Source: Coemansia sp. RSA 1804 (lineage: Eukaryota; Kickxellomycota; Kickxellomycetes; Kickxellales; Kickxellaceae). Taken from it: a stretch of DNA of 36,187 nt. Every line of letters starts with the position of its first letter. The first letter of the stretch is position 1. Location of the stretch: NCBI GenBank assembly GCA_027578815.1, contig JANBTH010000101.1, forward strand, positions 1 to 36,187, read 5' to 3'. Positions 27,084-36,187 of this stretch are shown here, in pieces. A program made the translations under genes and the position numbers. The notes beneath the pieces were generated by a model, which worked only from the letters and a program-made list of their open reading frames with translations, ran no database searches and was not told the DNA's origin.

Positions 27084-28257
27084 ACTTTTTTGTCTTCTTC
27101 ACGTGTGACCCATGCAAACAGCAACAAGGTGCAACCGAGCGACGTATCCCAGGATGCATGGAATCCTCTTCTTTGCTTAACGACAACGCGCCACGTGGAG
27201 TCAGCCACCCAGCCCACCGCGCCAGGCCGGTTTTGGCAAGAAAGGCAGTAGGCGGTGCGGGATGTATAGCAGCAACCTCGTGCAGGGCAATGAGGCCGGA
27301 TTTCGGATCAATTCGGTATCTGAATTCGCCCTCGTATCTGGATTCATGACCACCGATTATCTCGGTGTGTCTGGGCAACCCCTCAAACACCCAGCGAACA
27401 AACACATCGTACGTCTTGTTATTGTTGCTATGTATTTCAGATAACCGTCTTTTGTTGTGGTCTGGTTCCTCCTCCCTTCCTTGTGAGTCTTCCCCGGGCT
27501 GTCTATTAGGGGAATCACCAGTACCATTGCTGGAATCGCGATTATTATCGCTGTTGTTCGGATACCCGTCCACTATGGGGATCTGGCGAATACTCAGAAT
27601 GGTGAGCGATGGGTGGTTAAAGTACGTGTTCATTGCTATTCTAAGCACCTTTGCAACCCCAATGTACTGGGGCTTTCCCGAAATGTTCAACCCAGAGTGA
27701 GTGGGTTCAGAAAAAATAATCTTGTCCGAGTAAATACCGCCATCAATGCCTCTTTCGAAAAAGCCTTCGAGCTGGGTCGGTAGCTCCATCATCACTCTGC
27801 CAAGCGTTGTAATATAGTCCTCCTTTTCCTCAGTGTCTTCAGACTTGGAGGAGAATGGTTTGGATGATAATGGCTTTCGTTTCTTTCCTTCCTCCATCTC
27901 ACGCCTCGCGTTCTCAAGTGCCTGCTCCACGGATCTATTCCACTCATCCTCGCTCTCCTTGGTCCCGTCTCTCTTGCCTTTACTCACGTCATCATGGTCT
28001 TTGTTTTTGTCTGGCGCTGGAGCACCTTGGATACTGTCAGACGCGGAGTTTTCGTTTTTGCGCAACTCGCACTGTAGCTTCTGCGCAGAAAAGAGCCTGC
28101 GGGATTCCCTGGTCGCCCGAAACAATCGTCTGCGTGTCTCGTTATTGCCACATAGACCAAGGCAATGGAAAAGCGGTTGGACGGTATCTGTGCACTGCAA
28201 AGACAGACGGCGTCTACACGCAATTCTGCTTGCCACTCTCAATGCGCTCGACGCCAT
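27082..28257 (-). CDS. Predicted mitochondrial NTF2-like protein (C6orf136/DUF2358-like)
   Basis: 391 residues. The first about 60 residues are Arg/Ser/Leu-rich and nearly without acidic residues, as in mitochondrial presequences (MASSALRVASRIACRRRLSL). Residues 65-150 are charged and disordered. About 150-345 resembles the DUF2358/NTF2-like domain: ELPTQLEGFFERGIDGGIYS, DKIIFSEPTHSGLNISGKPQ, TYFNHPSLTILSIRQI, YDVFVRWVFEGLPR, then EGEFRYRIDPKSGLIALHEV and a conserved tryptophan-rich end (ARWAGW). A low-complexity Asn/Ser/Asp insert at 234-281 splits the domain. NTF2-like folds are small cone-shaped domains used as enzymes or binding modules; the role of this family is not known to me. The C-terminal 30 residues with a CCC run are unusual. 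Confidence 0.6.
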   Translation of the reverse strand: MASSALRVASRIACRRRLSLQCTDTVQPLFHCLGLCGNNETRRRLFRATRESRRLFSAQKLQCELRKNENSASDSIQGAPAPDKNKDHDDVSKGKRDGTKESEDEWNRSVEQALENARREMEEGKKRKPLSSKPFSSKSEDTEEKEDYITTLGRVMMELPTQLEGFFERGIDGGIYSDKIIFSEPTHSGLNISGKPQYIGVAKVLRIAMNTYFNHPSLTILSIRQIPIVDGYPNNSDNNRDSSNGTGDSPNRQPGEDSQGREEEPDHNKRRLSEIHSNNNKTYDVFVRWVFEGLPRHTEIIGGHESRYEGEFRYRIDPKSGLIALHEVAAIHPAPPTAFLAKTGLARWAGWLTPRGALSLSKEEDSMHPGIRRSVAPCCCLHGSHVKKTKK

Positions 28258-28501
28258 TTCCCTCCCAAAGATTAGGCTGAATTGAAAAAGAAGAGAACCA
28301 AATCAGTTTGAAAATGAACAGAGTAGAAGAAAATATAGTAAAACAATGAGTGATGACGCTTGTAAAGAAATAGAAGGAAAGAAAAAGATATCTTCTGGGT
28401 CATAAACGAAAACAAAAGAGTAATATTAATTTGATCTTTATCAGAAGAACGAGGACAAGATAAAGGATGAGGGGGGAAAGAGAATGGGAGTTGACGTTTG
28501 C

Positions 28502-30274
28502 TCATTTGATGGTCGTTTTGCGGGAGCTGTTGAGCTCAATGTGCTTGTATCCAAGGGAGAAGAGAACAAGGAGAACGGAGAACGGAAGCAGGGCAAAGAA
28601 TGAGAGACGCGTGGCCTTTGCGTAGATAGAGACAACGGTGGCACGCAGCTCTTCGGGAACGGTAGGTGAGTAGATAAATGACTGGTTTTCAGCAATTCGC
28701 ACGATAGTGAAGATGGTCCGTGGATCAGCCAAGGCGACACGTGTAAGCCCCTGGCGGATAACGCTGTGCATAATGGAGCTCAAAATTGCTACGCAGAGAA
28801 TGGCGCCCAGCGACCGCAGAAAGGCGCACAGCGTGGTGGCAGCCGCCATGTCGTGGCCGTCGACTGCAGCCTGCGCAGCCATCATAATGGGCTGGATCGA
28901 GGCGCCAGCGCCAAGCCCGCACAGGAACAGAATCCCAGCCAGCAGCTTGCCAGACGAATGCTGATCCAGAAGAACAAGCAGCCCGTTGCCGGTGCATAGC
29001 AGAACGGTGCCAAGCACAATCAGTCGCCGGTACCTGCCGGTGCGCGTCATCACAAACCCACCGGCCACCGACGTCACCACCGAACCGGCAGTGAAAGGCA
29101 GCAACTGCATTCCGGCAGAGATTGCGCTTGCACCACGCACAAGCAGCGCCCATTGCGGCACAAACACAATGGGTCCGTATCCGGCAGCGCCAAAGAACAG
29201 ATGGCCCAGCGCAGAAAGCACAACGTTGCGCTTGGCAAGTAGATGCGAAGGGACGATGGGCTCGCGGGGTACCTTCCACTCAACGCACATAAAGACAACA
29301 AGCACCAGAGCCCCGCCCACCACGCATCCGAGAACAAGCGGCGACGTCCAAGTGTGCTCGCGCCCGCCCCACGACAGCCCAAGCAGCATCGGCGTTGTGC
29401 CGGCAATAAATAGAAGCGCACCGAGCACATCGATTCTGCGCGCCTTCTCGCGGACGGATCCGGAAGGACGAGGTAGTCGCATAAATAGAAGCACCAGCAC
29501 CAGCGCTACGGCGCAGAACGGAAGGTTGATCCAGAAGATCACGCGCCAATCGGACCGCTGCACGATCAGACCGCCCAGGATGGGCGCCACAGCCGATGCC
29601 AGTCCCCACGTACACGTGAAGATGCCAATGTACTTGCCGCGCTCGCGCTCGCTGAGCACATCAGCCACCACAACGAATATCAGACCCATGATGCCGCCGC
29701 CGCCCAGGCCCTGCACCGCTCTGCTACCAATCAGCATCTCCATCGACCGCGACATCGCGCATAGCACAGATCCCGCTACAAACAGCACAACAGACACCAC
29801 AATTGCCTCTGCGCGTCCCACGATATCACTGAACTTGCCAAAGATCGGCTGCACCGCCGTTGCCGCCAGCATGTACGACGTGATTGTCCACTCTGCGCGG
29901 GTGAGTGCGTTGAAGCTGTTAGCTATCTCCACATACACTGTTGCGATGATCGTCAGGTCAAGTGCTGCAATAAACAGCAGCGCATCCAGTCCCGCTAGCG
30001 CCAGATACAGCCGCTTCCCCCGAAGCAGCTGTCTTGTCGGTGGTTTTTCTTGCTCCTCCAACTCCTCTTCCTCAATCTCCCCCCTGCTGCTGTCTTCGCT
30101 TCCGATGAGCAGCGTGTCCTCGCGCTCGATGATATCTGTGCCGTTCTTTTTGATTATCCGCCCAAATGGCCGTCGCAAGTTTTGTGTCGGTATGTTTGTA
30201 TCCATTGAGCAGTCGCTATTAAAGTCGTACATGTCGCTCTTTTCGCCGGACGCTGATCCTGGCTTCACCGCCAT
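28502..30274 (-). CDS. MFS transporter, DHA2-like (14 membrane segments), copy 1
   Basis: 590 residues from the ATG at 30274 (MAVKPGSASGEK); an ATG five codons upstream overlaps a TATA-like sequence (30289-30296), so the true start may be either or further in. An acidic cytosolic N-terminus (EDSSRGEIEEEELEEQE) precedes the first helix. Motifs: LDLTIIATVYVEIA in helix 1 (DHA2 type), GKFSDIVGRAEAI (loop 2-3, motif A), RAVQGLGGGGIMGL (helix 4, motif B), GLASAVAPILGGLI (helix 5, motif C) and DWRVIFWINLPF at the start of helix 6. Such proton-driven antiporters export drugs, siderophores or metabolites through the plasma or vacuolar membrane. The C-terminus SSRKTTIK nearly matches that of copy 2. 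Substrate cannot be told from sequence. Confidence 0.88.
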   Translation of the reverse strand: MAVKPGSASGEKSDMYDFNSDCSMDTNIPTQNLRRPFGRIIKKNGTDIIEREDTLLIGSEDSSRGEIEEEELEEQEKPPTRQLLRGKRLYLALAGLDALLFIAALDLTIIATVYVEIANSFNALTRAEWTITSYMLAATAVQPIFGKFSDIVGRAEAIVVSVVLFVAGSVLCAMSRSMEMLIGSRAVQGLGGGGIMGLIFVVVADVLSERERGKYIGIFTCTWGLASAVAPILGGLIVQRSDWRVIFWINLPFCAVALVLVLLFMRLPRPSGSVREKARRIDVLGALLFIAGTTPMLLGLSWGGREHTWTSPLVLGCVVGGALVLVVFMCVEWKVPREPIVPSHLLAKRNVVLSALGHLFFGAAGYGPIVFVPQWALLVRGASAISAGMQLLPFTAGSVVTSVAGGFVMTRTGRYRRLIVLGTVLLCTGNGLLVLLDQHSSGKLLAGILFLCGLGAGASIQPIMMAAQAAVDGHDMAAATTLCAFLRSLGAILCVAILSSIMHSVIRQGLTRVALADPRTIFTIVRIAENQSFIYSPTVPEELRATVVSIYAKATRLSFFALLPFSVLLVLFSLGYKHIELNSSRKTTIK

Positions 30275-30896
30275 CCTGTTGCCTATCATATATATACGTT
30301 GGTGCGTGGGTAATTTATAAAGCCGTGGCTCCTTGAGTTTGGTCGCTGTTATTAAAATGCGCTTTTCGGATAGAAATAATACGAGTGTGCAAAATATCAA
30401 GCTTCAAAAATATTTGGCCGGAAAAATACTCTTTTTCCTTTTGAAGAAAAGCACACAATATATTTCTTGCGCATGTTGCATAAGAGGTAGGTGACATGGC
30501 AGAACATGTTTGAGAAGATAAAGAAGGAAAAAAGAAAAGTGAATGTTACTATTCGACGCATCTAACCGCGCATACGGGTAGCTAGTATAAGAATACTACC
30601 CAGCATTTATTCATCTACTCACTCCCTGTTTCTTATTATGCTGGGTTTCATTACTTGAACGCTTATAAATTTCTTTGCACAATATAGTAGAAATCTACTG
30701 CCCCCCTTTAGGTGGGGAAGTTTATATTCCATATGCCAGTCAACGGGTGCAATTGATGGCGTGCATTGAGTCCAAGCAACCAAGAGCAAATGCTAGTCAG
30801 AGTTGCACATGTGTCAAGAGTTAAAATATAGCGCTAATTATATAAAACAAAAAACAAGCATTAATAGCAACGGAGAAAAGAGAAAAGGAGTGATCT
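30275..30896. promoter_or_regulatory. Spacer between the two MFS genes
   Basis: Contains the promoter of copy 1 (TATA-like 30289-30296) and the 3' end of copy 2. AT-rich, with no supported ORF. Confidence 0.45.
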
Positions 30897-32633
30897 CTAC
30901 TTTATTGTCTTCTTTCTGCGCTGGTTGAGCTTGACCTGCGTGAACAGCAGTGTTGACAGGACAAGCAGGCCAGAGAAAGGGATTAGCGCAAGAAAAACCT
31001 TATTGAGTGCCTCCTGGAACATATTGATCAGCCCTTTCATCAGGTCCGGCGGCAGCGAACTGCCTTTTTTGCCCAGAATCGACTGGTCGTCGAGAGAGTC
31101 ACGGATGATCTGCGCGTACTGCGGGTACTTTTCAACAAGCGCCGCAGCCTCGGTGCGCAATCGATTGTTGAAGACCGAAGAGAGAACAGAGAGACCCAGA
31201 ATTCCGCCCAGCGTACGCGTGAATATCACAAGCGTCGTGGTTGCTGCCATATCCAATCCTTTCACCGCACACTGTGCTGCAATAATCATTGTCTGCACTC
31301 CAAGTCCCAATCCAAGACCTGTGATAACCAGGAACCCCAATCGCTGAGCGTTGCTACTGTTCTCATCCAGCAAAAGAAGAAGCGAGTTCCCAACAGCCAT
31401 CAGTACGCCACACGCCCAGATCAGCTCCAGATACCGTCCGATACGCGCAATGTAGATTCCGGCAAATGTGGCGGAGATAACCATGCCCAGCACAAGCGGC
31501 AGCAGATGGAGGCCGCTGGATATCTCGCTCGCGCGCTTAACGGACAGCTCCCACTGCGGAATGAACATCATTGGCGAGTAGACGCATGCGCCCAGACATA
31601 GACTCCCAATGGCCGAGGCCGTGACGTTGCGGATTCGAAAAAGACGCAGCGACATAATCGGCTCCACCGCCACCTTCCATTCAACAATCACGAACAATAC
31701 ACCAACAACTACGCTGGCACATATTGTTCCAAGCACTCTCCATGACACCCACTTGAACCCTTGTCCGCCCCACGCAAACGCAATGATCAAGGGGATTATA
31801 AATGCTTGGAACACAAGCGACCCGAGAATGTCCATCCGTCTGAACTTTTCGCGTGCCGTGCCTGCTGGTTTGGGCACAACGTTGAGCGATAGAAACAGCA
31901 TGATCAAGGGTGGTACGCTTACTGGCAGGTTGATCCAGAATATGATTCGCCAGCTGGCATTCTCCACGATGGCACCGCCCATTACGGGTCCCACGGCCGA
32001 TGCTATCCCCCATGTTGATGCCAGAATTCCTGTGTATTTCCCGCGATCCCTCTCTGTTGTTACGTCGCTTAGCACAATACTCACCATCGTCATGAGTCCG
32101 CCGCCTCCAACCCCCTGAATCGCCCTGCTTGCTATCAGCATCCCCAGCGACTGCGACACTGCACACAGTATTGACCCAATACAGAAGATGGCCGTTGCTG
32201 TGGCAATTCCCCAAAACCGTCCCAAAATGTCGCTGAGCTTTCCGTAGAGCGGCTGCACCGCTGTGTTTGAGAGCAAGTAACTTGTGATGATCCAGATCCC
32301 GTTTGACAGGTTCTTGTACTCGTTCGATATGTCAATATACACGGTTGCCAGAATTGTTGTCTCTAGTGCCGATACAAAGTAGAGAAGACTGAGACCTACT
32401 AGAATCACGTATAAGCGTGTCTTTGAAATTGACTCCTTGTTGTAGCTCTGGCTTCCACCACTGCCTTCGGTGTTGCTGCTTGGACTTACACTGGCTGTCT
32501 CCAATGATTTTTCGTCCTTTTCGGCTCCTTTGCTCTTGGTAAGGGGTTCCTCTGTGATTTCATTGCTTTGAGCTGAGCTGTTATCATTAACGCTTTCTAC
32601 GCTCTTGTTTTCGTTTTTGCTGATAGTCGACAT
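30897..32633 (-). CDS. MFS transporter, DHA2-like (14 membrane segments), copy 2
   Basis: 578 residues, starting MSTISKNENKS. A Ser/Glu/Lys-rich N-terminal 70 residues precede the first helix. Motifs match copy 1: ALETTILATVYIDIS (helix 1, with Glu where copy 1 has Asp), YGKLSDILGRF (motif A), RAIQGVGGGGLMTM (motif B), GIASAVGPVMGGAI (motif C, canonical GPxxGG) and SWRIIFWINLPV. The end, RRKKTIK, parallels RKTTIK of copy 1. Both genes are on the minus strand, about 620 bases apart, so tandem duplication is the simplest origin, followed by strong divergence. Copy 1 has Ala in place of Gly of GPxxGG (VAPILGG), which may alter transport. Substrate unknown. Confidence 0.9.
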   Translation of the reverse strand: MSTISKNENKSVESVNDNSSAQSNEITEEPLTKSKGAEKDEKSLETASVSPSSNTEGSGGSQSYNKESISKTRLYVILVGLSLLYFVSALETTILATVYIDISNEYKNLSNGIWIITSYLLSNTAVQPLYGKLSDILGRFWGIATATAIFCIGSILCAVSQSLGMLIASRAIQGVGGGGLMTMVSIVLSDVTTERDRGKYTGILASTWGIASAVGPVMGGAIVENASWRIIFWINLPVSVPPLIMLFLSLNVVPKPAGTAREKFRRMDILGSLVFQAFIIPLIIAFAWGGQGFKWVSWRVLGTICASVVVGVLFVIVEWKVAVEPIMSLRLFRIRNVTASAIGSLCLGACVYSPMMFIPQWELSVKRASEISSGLHLLPLVLGMVISATFAGIYIARIGRYLELIWACGVLMAVGNSLLLLLDENSSNAQRLGFLVITGLGLGLGVQTMIIAAQCAVKGLDMAATTTLVIFTRTLGGILGLSVLSSVFNNRLRTEAAALVEKYPQYAQIIRDSLDDQSILGKKGSSLPPDLMKGLINMFQEALNKVFLALIPFSGLLVLSTLLFTQVKLNQRRKKTIK

Positions 32634-34649
32634 TGTGTCGTATTACTTATTTTGTGTGTGTGGTTGAGACGTAAGATGAATATTACAAATAGAAATTTTT
32701 TATGTTATACACTTTAGAATAAAATATTAGTATTAAAATTAAAATGCTTTACCAAAAATGGGAAAAGGGAAAAAGAAAATGTTAGATATTTAGCGAAACG
32801 CCAATATGGTGTAAGAAACAGCAACAATGACAAAGATAGGACGATACCCAATGGTTCCCTACACACTACATCTAAAAAAGCGAGAGGCTTCTCTTGTTAT
32901 TTTTCTATTTACTTTGTGATTATCTGTATTTGCAAAATACTTAAATACCTGCATATTAAAGAATTGGATGTTGACAAACCAATTTTTGAATGAAATGGAA
33001 ATCACACAAGTTGTGCTTCTTTTTATGGACACTATGCTCTTTTTTTGCTTTTTCTAAACGCCCAAAAAGAAAACATTGTTCAGCCACTTGTCAGCCGAAA
33101 AAAAGAAAAAATTTCTTTTTCTCTCAAGCTGTATCTCTCCCACCTCTCTATTTCTTTACCACACGTTTCATATCCATTGTTTTTCCTATCTAAAAAGGTA
33201 AATTGAAAAAGAAATAAAAGGGAATAAACGCAAAACATCTTTATTTTTCTATTACTGAAACAATTGCCACTATAACCTTTTTTGAATGATGTATAAATAA
33301 GCAAAACTGAACGAAAATAGTACTCGCATGATATACATTCCATTATACATACCGCTATCTATTTACCATAGTGTTTGTGTGTATGTTTTTTCCCACCCGA
33401 ACACAAATTCCTTTTATTTATTATTTTTTGACAATTATACTATTCATGCAAAATAACAACAAACAAACAAACAGAAGAAGGGAGATAAGGGGGTGGACAG
33501 GGATGCCTCTTGTTCAAAGGAATAATTAAAAAAGCCCTGTGGATCTAAAGAGACTTACAATACAAGCCATATTTTTCTTTTGTTTCTTTATTATCCTTTT
33601 GCAATGTTTTTTCTCAGCCTATTCGCCGCTTGAGCGGAATAGGATAAGGATGGGAATGGTCAGATATAAGGAGAAAGGATTGTTTGTTTATGTTTTGACA
33701 CTAGTTCGAACGCAAGTTCCGTCCAATGTGTCCGAACACATTCCGCCGCCATGCATTTTATCGCTAAGAGGGAGAAACAAAGAATAATTTCGAGTGAGAG
33801 GATAGCAAACATTGACCATGCCTTGATCATTGCAGATCTAATCTGTCACATGTGGGAGAATCTAGATAGAAGAGTTCTCTGCAAAAAAGGCAAATGGAAA
33901 ATGAATACGCAAGTCATCCATGTTCACCCCATCCCGCATCCGTGCTTCTCATAATATTGCATGGTGTCATCAGAGACACTCACAGAGAGAATACACCATA
34001 TTCTGGAGCAAGAAGGTTCTCATCTCAGCAACCTCAGATGAAAGTAATAGAAATGGACCATCTGTATTGTTATTGTTTTGTAAGCAGACCGCTTTGATTT
34101 CTATGCATGCTGCGGATTGGACGGTGCACACTATGCGTACATGCGACCGAGAGTCGTTTGGAGACGAAAATATAAAGCTCAACCAGTCTTGCCTGCATGC
34201 TGCATTCGGTGACAACCCCCTCCCCTCATCTTCTTTATTTCGTCTTTTGCACCATTTGTTTTCCTTGCTTTTTTGCTGGGGAGGGGATTTGCATTGCTGG
34301 TTCCTTTTGGCTGTAAGCGTTTATTTACCAGCTTTTCTAGAAAATGATATTGACGCAGTGACAGAGAGAAATAGCGAGCAGCAACAGCAAGCAGAGAAAT
34401 AAAACTGGTATTTATGTTTTTTCTCTCCTTTGCTCGATGCAAAGGAGAATTCTACTTGCTCTTGTTCCTTTTCTGTCTGACAATAACTTATTTAAAAGAC
34501 CTCTTACTCTTATTAGCATACTCAATAAACTTTTTTATATTAGAAACCTTGCTTCCTTTTTTTATTTTGTTCCCTTCTTGCCAACCTTTTTTCCTTTCTC
34601 TCCTTCTTTCCCTTGTCCTCCGTAACCACACACGCAAGTAATAATAACG
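32634..34649. other. Two-kilobase spacer; no supported gene
   Basis: Upstream regions of MFS copy 2 (minus) and the secreted protein at 34650 (plus) lie here. About 33700-34200 is less AT-rich, with overlapping plus-strand ORFs (33751-33954, 33920-34402) in different frames; one short stretch (ERIANIDHALIIADLI) looks protein-like, but there is no family match, no matching splice sites, and frames change. It may be a decayed gene or a non-coding transcript. The last 150 bases before 34650 are T/C-rich, like other leaders here. Confidence 0.45.
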
Positions 34650-35357
34650 ATGGCGAAAGTCACTGCTGCCGTGGCTTCGGTCTCAGCACTGCTCCTTGCG
34701 AGCACTGCGTCAGCATACAATATCTACAACACGAGCATAGTCAACTGTCGCGCCGGCCCCTCAACCGCAACCGACTTGGTGCGCACGTACACCATGGGGT
34801 CGGATATCGAGATCCCGTGCCAGGTCGAGGGACAAAAGCTGTTTGGCACCAAAATCTGGGACAAAACACAGGATGGGTGCTACATCCTTGACTACTACGT
34901 CTACACAGGGTATTCCCAGATCTTCAGACCCGTGTGTGGTTCTGAATCCGACACTTCATCGTCTGATAAGTCCACCACATCTGCTTCTGCTCCTGCTGCT
35001 TCGAAGAGCAATGAGGATACTATTGCGGATGTCGACTCCGACGCTAAAAGCAACAGCGAGGATGGTGCTGATGTTACCGGCGATGGCGAGACTGAAGAGT
35101 CCGCTGAACTGCTGTCAAGCGATGATAAGGACGAAAACAGCAGCAACGACGACAGCAACAACGGTACTGACGTAGGCGGGCTCGATAGCCAGTCTGAGCC
35201 GGAATCGGAAGACGGCAGTGAAAGCGGTGACAATAGCGAATCCAATAAGAGCGACGATGAGGAAACTACCAGCAATGCTTCGCATGCCACCTCATCACTG
35301 CTTTCCTCCATACTTGCAGTGGGTGCAGCTTCCTGCTATGCTATATCGCTATTTTGA
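34650..35357 (+). CDS. Secreted SH3-like protein, probably GPI-anchored
   Basis: 235 residues. Signal peptide about 1-22 (MAKVTAAVASVSALLLASTA). Residues about 23-98 form a bacterial-type SH3-like domain: VNCRAGPSTATDLVRTYTMG, then IPCQVEG, IWDKTQDGCYILDYYVYTG and RPVC, with cysteines 33, 57, 77 and 96 likely forming two disulfides. This module is common in secreted fungal hydrolases, where it binds wall polymers, but here no catalytic domain follows. Residues 99-205 are a disordered Ser/Asp/Glu-rich, very acidic stalk. The C-terminus (SNASHATSSLLSSILAVGAA, then a short hydrophobic end) fits a GPI-anchor signal. A cell-wall or membrane surface protein is likely. Translation starts at the only nearby ATG in frame with the signal peptide. 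Confidence 0.85.
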   Translation: MAKVTAAVASVSALLLASTASAYNIYNTSIVNCRAGPSTATDLVRTYTMGSDIEIPCQVEGQKLFGTKIWDKTQDGCYILDYYVYTGYSQIFRPVCGSESDTSSSDKSTTSASAPAASKSNEDTIADVDSDAKSNSEDGADVTGDGETEESAELLSSDDKDENSSNDDSNNGTDVGGLDSQSEPESEDGSESGDNSESNKSDDEETTSNASHATSSLLSSILAVGAASCYAISLF

Positions 35358-35716
35358 GCATTCCTTTTTTTGCCGATATCTGGTAATTTCTTGCTTTCCA
35401 AGTACGTTTTATGAATCTAATCACTACCCTTTAATTATCATTAGCAAACGTCTTTAAGAAAATAGATAATTCGATGTATCCAGTGTATAGTTAACAAATA
35501 AGATGGCATCAAAGAATATATTTCTGTGTTTCTTATGGATCATCGCTTCATGGCTAAAAAGAATTTGATTGATGGCTATAACAGATGCGTATATAAGAGA
35601 AGACTGTTTGGAGAAAAGAACATTAATTACCATTTCATTTCACTTTAGAAATTTCTACCCACTTGATAAAAGATTATAAACACTAACAACTCTAGTACGG
35701 TATTAAAGTTTTTAAG
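35358..35716. promoter_or_regulatory. Spacer with TATA box for the gene at 35717
   Basis: AT-rich. TATATAAG at about 35590-35597 lies 120-127 bases before the ATG, a spacing like that of the microprotein genes. Confidence 0.5.
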
Positions 35717-36034
35717 ATGGTTTGTAGTAGTGCATATGGAAGCAGCTATAGCGGCTGTGCGCGTACTGGTTGTTCTTCAGCTAAAGGTTACGACGCTGGA
35801 AAGAAAGGCTATGTTTCACCAAGCATCAGAAGCTCATGCTCGCAGAACACGGTTTGTCTGAGCAGGGCAGAGTCCAAGAGGAGTAGCATTGTGGAAACCA
35901 GTACTCCTAAGAAAGAGAACACTGGGATTGCGGATGGAAAGACTGCCGAGCAGGGACCAGAGCATATAAAGTTTCAGCAATTGGTGGAGGAAGCTGGCAA
36001 GCAGGTGATTAATGACCTTAGCATGAACAAGTAG
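35717..36034 (+). CDS. Small Cys/Ser-rich protein of unknown function
   Basis: 105 residues starting MVCSSAYGSSYSGCARTGCS. The first half is rich in Ser, Gly, Tyr and Cys (cysteines at 3, 14, 19, 41 and 47), the second half is charged and predicted helical (HIKFQQLVEEAGKQVINDLS). No signal peptide, membrane segment or known domain is visible. A TATA box about 125 bases upstream and a less AT-rich coding composition than the surroundings support a real gene. The cysteine pattern does not match the CxWC microproteins. It could be a stress- or spore-related small protein, but this is a guess; I do not recognise the family. Confidence 0.55.
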   Translation: MVCSSAYGSSYSGCARTGCSSAKGYDAGKKGYVSPSIRSSCSQNTVCLSRAESKRSSIVETSTPKKENTGIADGKTAEQGPEHIKFQQLVEEAGKQVINDLSMNK

Positions 36035-36117
36035 TTATGATCTATTATTTTATTTTTAAAACACCCATTGTTTTGTAATAAAAACATATAATCATATAAC
36101 AAAAAAAGCAAAAAACA

Positions 36118-36187
36118 AGGTCCCACCGAGATTCGAACTCGGGTTAGCGGAATCAGAATCCGCTGTGATAACCGGCTACACTATGGA
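36118..36187 (-). tRNA. tRNA-Gln (anticodon CUG), 5' end outside window
   Basis: On the minus strand the cloverleaf is readable: D-arm TAGCCGGTTATCACA, anticodon stem GCGGA/TCCGC with loop TTCTGAT (anticodon CTG at 36154-36156), T-arm CCGAG-TTCGAAT-CTCGG and acceptor 3' strand TGGGACC (36119-36125). The visible 5' acceptor strand is TCCA, giving one U-G wobble at pair 4; about two or three 5' bases lie beyond the window. No intron and no encoded CCA, as expected for a eukaryotic nuclear tRNA. It decodes CAG. Confidence 0.9.

Noticed and set aside
28986..30320. 444-codon plus-strand ORF antisense to the first MFS gene
   Set aside because: Shadow of the transporter frame; its Ser/Thr/Pro/Arg-rich translation reflects the opposite strand of hydrophobic codons.
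33751..34402. Overlapping plus-strand ORFs in a less AT-rich segment
   Set aside because: Frames change, no family match and no convincing splice sites; kept only as a note in the spacer entry.
1..36187. CRISPR array, insertion sequence, rRNA or viral genes
   Set aside because: No regularly spaced direct repeats, transposase motifs, rRNA signatures or viral proteins were seen.

Overview
The window looks like nuclear DNA of an early-diverging fungus. My best guess is Kickxellomycotina (Coemansia-like). This is an inference from compact, almost intron-free GC-rich genes set in AT-rich spacers, fungal-type Rpt4, Ggc1 and mitochondrial EF-Tu proteins, secreted proteins with Kex2-type sites, and a eukaryotic tRNA-Gln. 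No sequence search was possible.

Layout. 1-1.6 kb: the 3' part of a BTB-domain gene. 2.7-10.1 kb: four paralogous small secreted proteins (all +), each a signal peptide, a conserved Asn/Gly/Ser-rich core, a dibasic Kex2-like site and a tail that differs in every copy. 10.4-17.7 kb: a housekeeping block with RPT4 (proteasome ATPase, one intron), a WW/FF-domain protein, mitochondrial EF-Tu, and the mitochondrial GTP/GDP carrier GGC1. 17.8-23.1 kb: three tandem BAHD-like acyltransferases (-). 23.5-26.9 kb: a roughly 1 kb locus in three diverged tandem copies, each with a TATA box and a tiny minus-strand gene for a 39-49 residue CxxC...CxWC protein. 27.1-28.3 kb: a predicted mitochondrial NTF2-like (C6orf136/DUF2358-like) protein. 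28.5-32.6 kb: two tandem DHA2-type MFS transporters. 34.6-36.0 kb: a secreted SH3-like, probably GPI-anchored protein and a small Cys-containing protein. 36.1 kb: tRNA-Gln(CUG), cut by the window end.

The most striking feature is a 352-residue in-frame intein inside nuclear-encoded mitochondrial EF-Tu. It sits exactly between the Asp and Cys of the G3 motif DCPGH. It starts with Cys, ends with His-Asn and is followed by the conserved EF-Tu Cys as the +1 residue, so the splicing residues look intact. It carries a LAGLIDADG-type endonuclease region in which both positions expected to hold catalytic Asp appear substituted (Gly and Ser). This suggests a splicing-competent element that no longer homes. 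EF-Tu cannot form its GTPase centre until the intein is removed, which raises the question of whether splicing happens before or after mitochondrial import.

The second unusual system is the tandem array of zinc-ribbon-like microproteins, too short for ordinary gene prediction, whose promoters, coding parts and flanks are all recognisably repeated.
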